From Neopestalotiopsis rosae (lineage: Eukaryota; Ascomycota; Sordariomycetes; Amphisphaeriales; Sporocadaceae): a stretch of DNA of 64,000 nt. The notes beneath the pieces were generated by a model. That model did no database searches. It was given only the letters and a program-made list of their open reading frames with translations, and had not been told where the DNA came from. Below are positions 11,633 through 22,896 of this stretch, in pieces. The position numbers and the translations under genes were made by a program. The first letter of the stretch is position 1. Every line of letters begins with the position of its first letter. The stretch spans positions 2,728,001 to 2,792,000 of the forward strand of contig JALGAS010000008.1 of assembly GCA_023078685.1 (NCBI GenBank). Direction: 5' to 3'.

Positions 11633-13600
11633 ATGTTCGTCATCAAGGACTCACCGATAGAAAACCATCGGAAACTGAAGATTCGAATCATCGGTGCTGG
11701 ATACTCAGGAATCTATCTTGGTATCCGCATTCCGCAGCGGCTGAGGAACGTGGACTTGAGAATCTACGAAAAAGAGGATCAAATCGGCGGAACATGGTGG
11801 GTGAACAAATATCCAGGTGGGTCCTTGCAGTCTATGCTCCTAGGATCATGACCGATGTTGAGAGAATTCGATAATTCAGGTTGCGCATGCGACGTTCCAT
11901 CGCATAGCTATCAGTATTCCTTTGAACCCAAGCCGGATTGGTCTTCGATGTATGCTCCTCAGCATGAGATATGCGCCTATTTACAGGGTGTAGCAGAGAA
12001 GTTCGGCGTGACAAGGTTTGTCAAGCAACAACACGAGGTCACAGCTTGCACATGGAACGAGGCCACGAAGCACTGGATACTAAATGTCAAAGACCTCCAA
12101 AACAACACCACCTTCACAGATGAAGCAGACATATTGATATCCGCCAGAGGATTCTTCACCACCCCGTCGTGGCCCGACATTGCGGGACTTGGTAGCTTCG
12201 AGGGTCAGATCATGCATTCTGCCTCGTGGGAACCAAGCTACGACTTCAGAGACAAGAATATTGGCGTGATAGGAAACGGCTCAAGTGCCATACAGATCGT
12301 CCCAGAACTCGAGAGAATTGCAGGGGCGAAGCTTTCATGCTTTGTAAGAAGCAAAACATGGATCACGAACCCGTTTGGCGATGGTGAGTACTATTGATAG
12401 AGGAGTCATGCGACCAATGAAATATTCGTTCATTATCTTCGAGTCTCTTTTCTCATACCCTTGTCCCAATGGCAATGTCTGAGAGACTAACACAGATATA
12501 GCCGCTATGCTGGAACTTGGTTTGGATCCTACACGACCAAAATGTAAGCTCCCAGCAGTCCCGTCTCTACACGTTTTGCTCATGTATTAGTCTCTGATGA
12601 GCAGCGAAATGCGTTTCTGAACGATCCCGAGAAGCTACTCGCGTTTCGAAAAACGCTCGAACGTCATGGAAATACTGTTCATGAAGTCGCACATCGCGAC
12701 TCAGATCTGCAAAAGATGGCTGTCAACATGTCGACCGCTGCCATGAGAGAACGACTGTCATCGAAGCCGGAAATCGCTGATTTCTTGATCCCTTCCTTCG
12801 GTGTTGGCTGCAGACGTGCCACCCCAGGACCAGGATACCTCGAAGCCATAGGCGGCTCCAAAGTTGACTTTGTTACTGACCCCATTAGAGAGGTCAATTC
12901 GAAAGGCATTCTGTTGAAGACAGGGCGCCAACTTGATCTCGATTGTATCGTTTGTGCCACCGGGTTCAATACCAGTGGGATCCCACACTTCCAAGTACAC
13001 GGGTCAGATGGAACAACACTTGCACAGCGATTCAGTCCGAACGCAGAAGCATATCTCTCCTTGGCTGTTGATGGATTCCCCAATTTGTTTTTCATGTTGG
13101 GGCCTAATTCTGGAGTCGGCAGCGGAGCCCTCACAATCATCATTGAGAGCGTGGGGGACTACATCATCAAGTGCATTCGAAAGCTGCAAAAGGAGGATTA
13201 CAGCACTATGAATGTCAAGAAAGAACGAGTGTCGGACTGGGTAGAGCACTGCCAGACATACTTTGAGAAGACTGTCTATACAGACCAGTGTAAGTCTTGG
13301 TACAAAGGCTCTGGCGGCGATGGAAGCCATATTATTGGGCTATGGCCTGGGAGTACGCTGCACGCACTTGAAGCTTTGAGAGCACCTCGGTGGGAGGATT
13401 TTGAGTGGGAAAGTCTGGATGATTCCGAAAACAAGATGCGCTGGCTAGGAAATGGGTGCAGTACGACACATGAGAAACTAGCCGATGGCCAGTATGACGG
13501 AGATCCTGCGTGGTACATTGACCCGATGTTCCTGGATAAGCCTTCGCCAGGCCGACCCGAGGACGATATGAGGTTGAGAATGCGGCCTTTCTCTCACTGA
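11633..13600 (+). CDS. Type I Baeyer-Villiger monooxygenase-like flavoprotein
   Basis: Four exons: 11633-11816, 11880-12383, 12502-12543, 12591-13600, giving 579 aa. One exon is only 42 nt. The first Rossmann motif is RIIGAGYSGIYLG and is followed by GGTWWVNKYPG, then CACDVPSHSYQYSF across the first intron. The second Rossmann motif is GVIGNGSSAIQIVPEL. Between them, FEGQIMHSASWE fits the BVMO fingerprint FxGxxxHxxxW. The enzyme class uses FAD and NADPH to insert oxygen next to a ketone, giving an ester or lactone; related fungal proteins act in polyketide and terpenoid tailoring and in ketone catabolism. The start at 11633 is preferred; an upstream in-frame ATG at 11456 would add 59 residues unlike the family. 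Divergent from the GMC oxidoreductase, which could supply its ketone substrate (inference). Confidence 0.9.
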
Positions 13601-14404
13601 TCTGGAGTGCTATTATGGTACTGATATGCTGATTGGTAGTAACCACCGCAGACGATATGCTTGGGTATACTAGATAGTTCTTTAGCAAATCTCTTTTGTA
13701 ACTCGGTAGAATCATGTCAGACTTCTTCGCTACCTTCATGATTACTTCTTTACCGTTGTATTGACTTAAGTAAGAGATATGACAACGCCGAAATAATGGC
13801 CGTGGACGATCAATGCACGGAGACGTCCGGATATATTTCAGCTACAATTAACTTCCAATTTCCACAAATCCATGTATATTTCCTGGCCTTGCATCGACCA
13901 ACCACAGACCTCATCGCGATCGTTATTAGATCTGGAAGTATTACCGTATCTCTCAGGACCTGAGTAAGAGACAATCATAAGATCCCCACAATCTGTAATG
14001 CATTACACTCCACGAGAATTTACCCAAACCTTGATTAGGCTCCGGACTCGTATCCACTTGTGCGATCCCGATCCCGATCCCGCTTTCCGCTAGGAAATAG
14101 TAGTCATGATTGGTTCAAGTCAACAATACCCACTGCAGCTGGCTCACTGTTAGTCCCTACTTCAGGCCTTCGAGGAGACAAGGCCGTACTTCGTGCCGGT
14201 TTTCCCCGGCTGTCAAGTGATGATAGATTGATTAGTCTCTACATGATACAGTCTAGGTTATATTTGACCTAGTGCGTAGCCATGTTCATTGAAGTTCCGC
14301 TTGTAATTCACATCATTGAAATAAATGATAGATATAGTCATTCTGAGATTGAGTTCTGCAAGTATTACAGATGTTGATGGTCAAATGTACCTACTGTACA
14401 TTGG

Positions 14405-14426
14405 GCGGGGAAATACCCCACCCCAC
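14405..14426. promoter_or_regulatory. cluster of three CreA-type sites (SYGGRG)
   Basis: GCGGGG at 14405-14410 (+) and two adjacent GTGGGG words on the minus strand (14416-14421 and 14421-14426) match the carbon catabolite repressor consensus SYGGRG. They lie about 0.5 kb upstream of the GH67 start. Paired sites of this kind are typical of CreA-repressed hydrolase genes. Function is inferred from consensus only. Confidence 0.5.
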
Positions 14427-14670
14427 TATTGCCCTCATTCAATAGCTATTACCACCTGTCTAAACTGCGGGCCTATAAGATTAGTTAGTCCATTTACTAA
14501 CAAATAGTCAGAATATTATTTTAAGCCCGTTGATATACCTAAGTAGGTATATATCTACAAAGCTACGCATCATTTCTACGAGAGATTCATTTATTGGTGT
14601 TCTGATGGAAGGGATGGGCTTCATTCGTTTCTGTGACATAAGGGTTCTTGCTTGGATGTACATGACATTA

Positions 14671-14677
14671 GGCTAAA
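14671..14677 (+). promoter_or_regulatory. XlnR/Xyr1-type box GGCTAAA
   Basis: Exact match to the xylanase regulator consensus GGCTAAA, 221 bp upstream of the alpha-glucuronidase ATG. Alpha-glucuronidases are classic XlnR targets. A single 7-mer can occur by chance, but position and gene type agree. Confidence 0.5.
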
Positions 14678-14897
14678 TACCAATGTCCGGATATTGAATA
14701 CCGACATTCTGTGCAACATTTTTGCCCGGTTCATTCACTAAATGCGCATGACGACGTCAGAGTCCTGGTGGGGATGTTAGCACTGTTATAGGTTTTATAC
14801 TTGATCGTTTATTCTCGAAAGCCATTGTTTAAGCATCAGAGCACTCCAACAAGTGTATTTCGAATACCCGCGCAGCAACGCATGATCGCACAACCCT

Positions 14898-17423
14898 ATG
14901 TCAAATCCTTTCAAGATGCTCATTATCTTAGTTCTATCCGTGATAGTTAGCCTCGTTGCCGCAGAAGATGGATCAGCTGGGTGGCTCAGATATGCCAGAT
15001 TGTCCGAGGAACTCTTGTCCCTCGCCAAAACACCGTCAAGGATTGTGGTGACCGAGACAATTGAGAACAGCCCCGCCTATATCGCGGGCCAAGAGCTATA
15101 AAGAGGTATACAAGGAATACTAGGGAAATCTCTTGAGATCAGCCACGATCCAAGCACCAGCGACAACGTCATCCTTATCTCCACCGCCACTGGATATGAT
15201 GGAGAACTGGAACATCCGAGGCTTGAGGAAGATGGCTTCTGGTTGCACAATAATGGGATCTCAGTCACAATCATTGGGGACAACGAAAGAGGCGTCCTTT
15301 ACGGTGCATTTGAGTACCTTTCCAATCTGGCTCTGGCCAATTTTACCAACGTGTCATATGTGGCCAATCCAAGTGCCCCAATTCGCTGGGTCAACCAATG
15401 GGACAACCCTCGCGACGGAACGATAGAGCGTGGCTATGCCGGGGGTTCCATCTTCTTTGGAAATGGAGTCGTGCTCGATGACTTGACCAGAGTCTCGGAG
15501 CTTGGTCGCCTTTTAGCCTCGATCCGAATCAATGGTATCGTCATCAACAACGTGAATGCAGACACAACTCTATTAAGCGACAACAATATTCAGGGACTCG
15601 GTCGCATTGCTGATGCATTGAGACCTTGGGGTGTGCGAATTGCTCTCTCGATGAACTTCGCCTCACCACAGACTTTTGGAGGTCTAGCATCTTTCGATCC
15701 GCTGGATGCGGGCGTCATTCAATTCTGGAATGATCTCACAGACAAGATCTACCAGACTGTACCTGATCTAGCGGGCTATTGTGTCAAAGCCAACTCCGAA
15801 GGGCAACCCGGTCCATTGGAGTACAACCGAACACTGGCCCAGGGTGCCAATTTGTTTGCCAATGCACTGGAACGACATAGCGGCATTGTCATGTTCCGAG
15901 CTTTTGTTTACCACTCGGACTACTCGGAGAATAACTGGAAAGATGACAGAGCCAATGCAGCGGTCGAATACTTTGCACCATTGGACGGCGACTTCAATGA
16001 TAATGTTGTCGTACAAATCAAGTATGGACCCATTGATTTCCAGGTTCGGGAGCCGGTTTCACCTCTGTTCGCGCACTTACAAGAGACGTCGGTTGCCATG
16101 GAGCTACAAATCACGCAGGAATACTTGGGCCAGCAATCTCATTTTGTCTACCTCCCGCCCCTCTGGAAGACTATCATGGACTACGACCTGCGTGTTGATG
16201 GGGAAACCACAATATTGAGCACAGATATCTTGAGCGGTGAACGGTTCAACAAGACGCGCACTGGCTATGCTGGTGTCCTGAATGTTGGCAACAATACAAA
16301 CTGGCTTGGCAGCCATCTGGCCATGTCAAATTTCTACGCATATGGACGCCTGGCCTGGGACCCAACGCTAGATGAAAGCGGGATCATCGAGGACTGGACG
16401 AGGCTTACATTCGGCCTCGATGATACCGTAGTTGAGACCGTCAGGGACATGGGAAAGGAGTCCTGGAGGGCCTATGAGAACTACACTGGCAATCTGGGTG
16501 TCCAGACCCTGACCGACATAACAGGAATTCACTATGGCCCCAATCCAGCATCACAGGAAAACAATCACTGGGGCCAATGGTTTCGAGCTGACAGCCAGGG
16601 CATTGGAATGGACCGGACAGTCTGGAATGGAACTGGCTTCTCCGGTCAATACCCCGAAGAAGTAGCTCAGCTCTACGAAAGCGTAGAGACGACACCGGAA
16701 GATCTCATATTGTGGTTTCATCATCTCCCTTGGTCGCACACGCTGAGAACGGGTTCGACTATCATTCAACACTTTTACGATGCACACTATAGTGGTGCAG
16801 AGACGGCTGCGTCTTTTGTCTCGCGTTGGTCGACTCTACAGGGGCATGTCGATGATCAACGCTTCGACGACATCTTATTTAGATTCCAATATCAGGCCGG
16901 ACATGCCATAGTCTGGAGAGACTCTATTACTCAGTACTTTCTCAATGTTTCACAAGTTCCCGACCAGTTAGGCCGCATTGAAAGCCATCCTTGGCGTATT
17001 GAAGCCGAGGATATGCAACTGGAAGGGTACAAGATCACGACCGTGAATCCCTGGGAGACAGCATCAGGTGGATTTATTGTACAAACCAATGACAACACAA
17101 CGTCCGCTAGTGTTCAGACAACGTTGACTTTCCCGTCGGGTAACTACAGTCTCGTTGTTGGGTATTATGATCTGAATTTGGGCCAGTCCAGGTACCGGCT
17201 ACTTCTCAACAATCAAACTGTTGGCGAGTGGACGGGGAATCAAGAGAGCAAGCTAGGCTCTGCCAAGTCGGTGGGAATCGATGGGCATTCTGATACGAGA
17301 GTCCGGTTTGATGGAATTACTGTCTTGCATGGTGACGTGATTGGAATTGAATCCACTCCAAACGGAAGTGAATCCGCGCCGCTGGATTATATCGCAGTTT
17401 TGCCAGTGGGAGTAACTGATTGA
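14898..17423 (+). pseudogene. aguA: GH67 alpha-glucuronidase interrupted by one in-frame TAA
   Basis: A single 842-codon frame matches the full length of secreted fungal alpha-glucuronidases (about 840 aa), apart from one TAA at 15099-15101 (codon 68). Frame is unbroken before and after it. The N-terminus has a signal peptide (MLIILVLSVIVSLVAA) followed by EDGSAGWLRYARLS. Catalytic signatures are intact: VKANSEGQPGP (general acid Glu301), GPIDFQVREP (Asp380) and TQEYLGQ (Glu408). The 28-residue Asp-Glu spacing matches characterised GH67 enzymes. The enzyme removes 4-O-methyl-glucuronic acid from xylan side chains. No plausible intron removes the stop without deleting conserved sequence. CreA and XlnR boxes upstream suggest recent function. 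A base-call error, a strain-specific null allele or readthrough are the alternatives. The symbol is given by family. Confidence 0.85.
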
Positions 17424-17698
17424 ACAACAAGGTAGAATGGCAATAATGGCAATACATGAAGTCATCATCTTTATGTTTGAATCTGGAATAATTGAATTAA
17501 TCGAACTGTAGTACAAAACGGTTGGATTGAAGATATGATGTACGGATAGAATTCTCAATGAAGAACATTTGTCACGTTTCGAGCGTACCGCTATGCTAAC
17601 GTGGTTTTCAGTCACTGTTTCGCATCTGCTTGGATATATCATTTATTTATTGGCACCTTTTTCATTTTTTCATTTTTTCATATTTCTTCATGATCATC

Positions 17699-19736
17699 TC
17701 AGAGAAGCACTATATCCTGCTCTTCTATGCCCAAACTCTCCACCTCGCCATACATCATATCATGAACATATGCCTGGCCGATGACCTGATAATTCGCGGG
17801 CTCATGATCACAGAAACGCAGCACATGCGGCGTATCTGCATAATTCAGCACACACACTTTATCTCCCTTCTGGAGACTCAATGGGCCGAAGCCAAAGCGA
17901 CCCATCGACGTGATAAAAGGTTTTTTCCCCATTACGAAGCCTGTACTATAGGCCCAATACCGTAAGCATGGTGAATCTGGGCCGATAAGCCTGTTCATTT
18001 CCTCGTCCAAGCCGATGAATACGGGGTCGACAGGATCAGCGAAGGCGCACTTCTCAAGGAGACTAAGAAACAACAACAATTACATGAGCAGCAGTTCAGG
18101 TGGGCATCCAGTCATGCTGGTTGACTTACGCAAGATTGTCAAGGTCAAAGGTATCGAGCGTCTGCATTAATGCAGCGAAACGAGCGATGTTCACTTTGAA
18201 TGTACGGTATGTCTCGTACGTCAATGCGCGACCCCAATGCCCCGTCGTTTCCGTAATATCGCCCACCAGCGATCGCCAGAACCCGTCAAGGGTGAATTTT
18301 ACCTGACCTTCATCTTCCTTGGTGCAAATGGTCGTTGGGTCGTTCGGCAGGTCGTCCAACTTGTCACCCAGAACAGTCTCGGCCAGCGATTTCTCCCAAG
18401 CATGAAATTTCAAAGGCCTCCGCACCGATTCCTTGAAAGAGCCGGCACGGTCTGCCATTTTGATGTCATCAGCCAACTCGGGAAGCAAGGTCTCGACAGT
18501 ATCGAAGATCTTTCCACATACAGAGATTGCGCGCGGGTTTGCTGGTAGCGCCGGAACTCTCTTGCCACGGCTGGCATCATAAAGCTTTTTGCCATACCTC
18601 GATTTACCCCCAAGAGACATCCGTAATGCTGGGTTGTGTGACCGGCGATGATCCATGTTGTGATAATCGGGACACCAGCTTGGTAAGCCCGCCCTCTTCT
18701 CCTCCTCCGATGACGACGCAGAATTGAATAGAACCCACCAATTCGTCGCCGATGGACTCACATTGGCGAAAAGAAAGCGTGTCAACTTTATGTAGAGCTC
18801 TTCCACCCCCAAGTCTCCACTAATCCCGACACTCTGGAGATCTTGTTCGGAGAAAAATCCCAGGAGTCCGAAGACTCTATCTCGAGGATCATAACAATGA
18901 TGATATCTTGTAGAAAGAAGTAACCTCATCAGCGCGAATGGAACCTCTTGTCGGCTCTCGAATTGGGTGAACCTGCGAATGCTGAATACTGTAGAGTTCC
19001 CGTCGTTTAGAGGGGTAGGCTTGTAACCATCGGCGTCCCGAAGGTTATGCAGAAGACTTGGGCCATGCTCCACGGCATCGTGAAGCAGGTCCCACGGTAT
19101 CTCCTCACCTCCATACAGTACTCTGATGTGCCTCGCCAGTGCAGCTTCTTGGATGATCCATAGACGAAAGAGCCAGTTGTTGTTGATGATCTTAATGACA
19201 GCGCCCCATTTTGGTGAAGAAAATGCCGGCAAACCCTTGTCCACGGGCGAGGACTGTTCGAATTGCCACAGTTGGCTTTCGACTTCTTTGCCGACTGCGA
19301 CGACTTTTGGTAGCAGTGATATGGCTTCCGCTCCAAAGTCTGGGTCATAGCCCAGCCATACCCAGACATGAGTTGCCTGACGATAGATGCTGTGCATCAT
19401 ACTGATTTGAACAAATTTCTCTTTATCGTCCGACTGATTGATACAAATGGCATCGATCCACAGCGGCAAAGACGAGTTCCGCCTCGCGAGATAGGGTAGA
19501 GCATTCTTTAGATTTTCGTGAATTCGAAGTTCCGCAGCGTTGCATTCTAAAGGAAACGTGTGACCAAGATCGCCCCATGTGTAAGAAAGGGCATCGAATT
19601 CAACTGGTGCCTCAGAGCCTTGCTCCTGTATCTGGACAGCCTGGAGAGCCCATATAACATTCCCATCTCGAATGGAGTGATGTAGCAGACGGATCTCACC
19701 CGGCTGGAGAGCAGTATACTGAAAAGGCACTGTCAT
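17699..19736 (-). CDS. HET-domain protein 2
   Basis: Exons 19736-18130 and 18062-17699 give 656 aa; the 67-nt intron has a GTAAGT donor and TTAG acceptor. The start at 19736 (MTVPFQYTAL) has the usual spacing to the first HET motif; an upstream in-frame extension is non-homologous. The HET domain occupies about residues 45-200: FDALSYTWGD, LPLWIDAICINQSDDKEKF, VWVWLGYDPDF and RLWIIQEAAL. The C-terminal exon encodes the conserved tail of this class (GPLSLQKGDKVCVLNY, then YQVIGQAYVHDMMYGE), which confirms the splice. Presumed role is hyphal incompatibility or stress-induced cell death. The 3' end lies 275 bp from the GH67 gene, tail to tail. Confidence 0.92.
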
Positions 19737-20408
19737 TCTGGAAGACGAAAAGTGAAGAAGAGAAATCGTAGGAAATTTGAATTCGTAGAAGCCTGATAAG
19801 GTCATCAGGCCGAGTGAATTTTGGGGGCTAAGCACCCATGTCTCTCGCCCGATCAATGTAGCAGAGTGACGTGTGGGGTAGGGTGGCAGGCAGCCTGTGG
19901 CAGGCAGCCTATGGCACCACACAGAAGCTGCTCTTCTTTCGAGTGCCTCAGAATATTTCAATATCCCACAAGCACCGAGAAAAAAATCGCATTTGATTAC
20001 AAGGACATGAACTTTGCTCTCTACTAGAGGACCAATATTGTTCTGGCCTTTGCGTTGTAGGCCTTACAAAGCCAAGGGGACCTGTTACGTCGGCTGGTTG
20101 GACGTCGCTATAAGAGTCGTTCGCTCTGGTCAAAACGCCATTGCTATTTCCAGAGCTCTCTCTGCACTGGGTCTGCGCGTTAATGATACGTACAGTACTG
20201 ACTACCCCAAGGCAAGTAAAAGACCTCCGGTACACCGTTAGAGGAATCAATCATAGACGGAAAGGTCATGCAAAGTCTCGAAATCGGAAATTTACAGCCC
20301 ATCACTGCTCAGCCTAATGTCTAACTAATTCAATAGCAGAATGTGTCAAGTGCCAGTCGGATTCCTCCAATCCGCTTTCAGGACACGATTTCGTATCAGT
20401 ATCCAGTC
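19737..20408. other. intergenic, HET 2 promoter side
   Basis: Spacer between the 5' end of HET 2 and the 3' end of the fructosamine-kinase-like gene. Apart from a 14-bp tandem repeat at 19884-19911, nothing recognisable. Confidence 0.5.
19884..19911. repeat. 14-bp tandem duplication
   Basis: Two adjacent copies of TGGCAGGCAGCCTG, the second differing only in its last base, in the upstream region of HET gene 2. Short direct duplication of unknown effect. Confidence 0.7.
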
Positions 20409-22106
20409 TCACGCCAACCCTTCTGCAAGGTGCGGAGTAATGCTCGCGCCTGTACTCGAAGGATCGATCGATGAATCGTATTTGTCAATTCCATCAATAG
20501 GTGCGTACTTTTCGCAAAGATAACACATGTTATTGTAAGCCCTTTGCATTGCTTGATTAGCATCATCGGCCACTTGACTGTAATTCATGGGGGCAAATGG
20601 CACGACTTACGTCTTTCTCAGCATGCATCCCGGATGGCCAACGGAATAGTTGATGGCACCTTTGAGAGAATAAAGCCGGTTGCGGTCGTCAAACTCACTG
20701 GCCGGCTCCGAGGCCGGGAAATTGCTAAGATAATGTCGTCTATAAACCTCGGAGCGAAACACGGGGCTGAACTCGCAACGCCAGGGACCCAACTCCATCT
20801 CATTGTGCGCAAAGTAGGATCCGACATCAAAGAGGATAATGTCGCCAGTCTCCCTGCTGATCCCCACGTTGCCCTCCCAAAGATCGCCGTGGATGATGCA
20901 TGGCTTGAGCTGTTTGCCGTTCTCTTGCAACGGCCCCAAGAGCCTCGGGATAACGACGTCGGCGACTTGCTTGGTCGCTCGCTGCATCTTTGGCCATGGG
21001 CCGTTTGTCTCGATATCTTGCTCACAGACGGCGAGTAACAGTCGACGGTAGAACTCAGCCCAGCTATCCTGCCACTCCACCATGTGAGCGACTTGGCCAT
21101 CACAAGTCGGTACGGCGAAACCGAATTTGCCAGTTGGCGATTCGCTAGACTTGTGTAACCGCGCAAGTTTCTTGGTGAACTCTTCCGGATTGGGCGCAGT
21201 AGTGACGTCCATATCAACGAACTCGGAAACGTAGAAGTAGGTGGGCGGATCTTGGACTTTGTACCTTCCAAATCCATACGGCTTTGGGAGAAAGTCTTTC
21301 ATTGTACTGTAAACTATTTTGGACGACTCGTACTCGCCGCGAAGCATTGTCTTCCCGCGATCCTCGAACGCCACCTAGAGCAGCAACTTATCAGACGCGA
21401 TTTTGACATCACAAACTGAGGTCTGTACCTTCAAGAAGTAGCTCTTCTCCTTGGCTGCATTCAATGCAAGAACCCGTCCTGTAATGGACCAAGCACTAGT
21501 ACCGAAGTGCTCTACGGACAGGAACGTAGACCCTTCGGGCAGAACTGTTGATCGGAATTAGAGCCTCGCGAATAGAGTCAACTGATCAGCGGCTCTCTCA
21601 CCGTCCAGCACAGCTTCTTCATCCATTGGGAAGATGCCGTCAAGCTGTCGAAGTCTTTCTTTAATGGTGAGCTGCTTGTTGTTGACCACCCCATTCAAGC
21701 CCATGGCCTCTTCATCTTGGAGTTGGAACGGCTCAGAATGCACGTCATTTTCCGTGTGGTTATTGGCACTGAGTTTCGTACCCACGGCCTTGAAGATCGC
21801 CTCTTGCAGCGCATCACGCAAGACTTGAGAGTTGACGGCCTTTTTAATATGCTCGTCCTTTACCAGAAGTCCGGCAGTGGCCATTGCATCCGAAATTACG
21901 CTGATGAAGATTTTTGAGCCAATGATCTTCACGGCCATGGTGTTGGCCTTTGTCACGGTAGTATCGTCGTCGTCGAGCTCGTCCTCATCAATGGGGACGC
22001 TTGAGGCGTTGGCGTTATCGTCTTCGCTGTGATCACCTTCCTCGTTTCCAAGCAATGTATCGTCTTCATCAAAGGTATCCTGAGCAACATTCTCATTGGG
22101 TGCCAT
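20409..22106 (-). CDS. fructosamine/ketosamine-3-kinase-like protein with acidic N-terminal extension
   Basis: Exons 22106-21602, 21544-21429, 21374-20611 and 20541-20409 give 505 aa; introns are 57, 54 and 69 nt. The last acceptor is chosen so that LRKT continues into AYNNMCYLCEKYAP with a CTAAT branch site. Residues ~170-490 form the kinase: LPEGSTFLSVEHFGTSAW, catalytic HGDLWEGN (around residue 373) and FDVGSYFAHNEMELG. Family members phosphorylate fructosamines or ribulosamines on glycated proteins, or are related aminoglycoside-phosphotransferase-fold kinases. Ordinary fungal members are about 330 aa. Here the first exon adds ~165 residues: an Asp/Glu-rich segment, then an unrecognised helical region. 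An internal Met near the exon 1 end (MDEEAVLD) resembles the usual start, so a shorter isoform is possible. Confidence 0.85.
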
Positions 22107-22896
22107 TTTCAACCACCCGTCGTATCAAGACCTCGGTGTGCGCGCTAGCGAAATAGCAAGGGGAGAACAGACGGACTGAAAAATAATACAACTTGCAATG
22201 CTGCGAGAATAAAGCATTACTGTTGCCCAAGCGAGCGCAGCGCTAAGAAGTACCCATCCGAGACTGCCTCAACTGCTGTGCGTGCTGTACCATGATCGAG
22301 TCTTTGTCTGCATTGTTTGGCATCCCTGCCTGCAATATGGCCCCGCAAGATATGGAATGTTTGATGCCAGTTCCTCCGTCTCGCCAACTGGCATCGTGCA
22401 TGCGAGAGCCCCTTGCTTTCCTTCTGCGCAAGCCGGCTGATATTCCTTTGTCAAAGTTGCCGGATTTGTCTGTGGAAGCTACCGTCTGCCGTGGCGCGTG
22501 CCGGGGGTGGCCCGCAGACGGTAAGGGTCCAAGACGCCCGATGGTGTTTTGGCGAGATCAAGCACTGTTCCTGTTCAGCGACTGGATTGTGGCCAACGAA
22601 GCGCAAGTATGTCCTGTCATGATTGATGGAATTCCACTGCGCCCTCGAGATGAAGATCTCGCCATCGTTCATTATGCCAAGCGCTGACCATGAGCGCAGA
22701 TTTGCCGGCGTAAGGACTCGCACCACGGCACTCTCAAGGCGTATTCCATTCAAGGTCTTGCAAATTGCTCTGGTACCATCTCGAAAATAACAATCTTTTT
22801 CTTTGTGGTATATTGCTTGAACATCAATCATGGAAACGATCGCTTGAAATACATGGGGAAAACCTAGTCATCTAACTTCAGCGGGTCAACTGCGCC
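22107..22896. other. intergenic with two overlapping unrecognised frames
   Basis: Region upstream of the kinase-like gene and downstream of the P450. A 131-codon frame (22292-22687, +) with a good start context overlaps a 126-codon frame on the other strand (22451-22831). Neither has a domain, signal peptide or splice structure I recognise, so neither is called. Confidence 0.4.

Larger units (their letters stand above)
13601..14897. other. intergenic region upstream of alpha-glucuronidase
   Basis: About 1.3 kb. Contains a short CCCGAT-type microsatellite near 14062-14081, a GC-box cluster matching CreA sites (14405-14426) and a GGCTAAA box (14671-14677). No coding signal recognised. Confidence 0.55.

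Noticed and set aside
20578..20610. 33-nt intron with acceptor TTACAG in the fructosamine-kinase-like gene
   Set aside because: Too short for a fungal intron. The 69-nt alternative ending AAAG at 20542 has a CTAAT branch and gives the conserved LRKTAYNNMCYLCEKY.
22292..22831. Overlapping 131-codon (+) and 126-codon (-) frames between the kinase-like gene and P450 A
   Set aside because: No domain, signal peptide, splice structure or codon pattern that favours either; mutual antisense overlap makes at least one a shadow. Left as uncalled.
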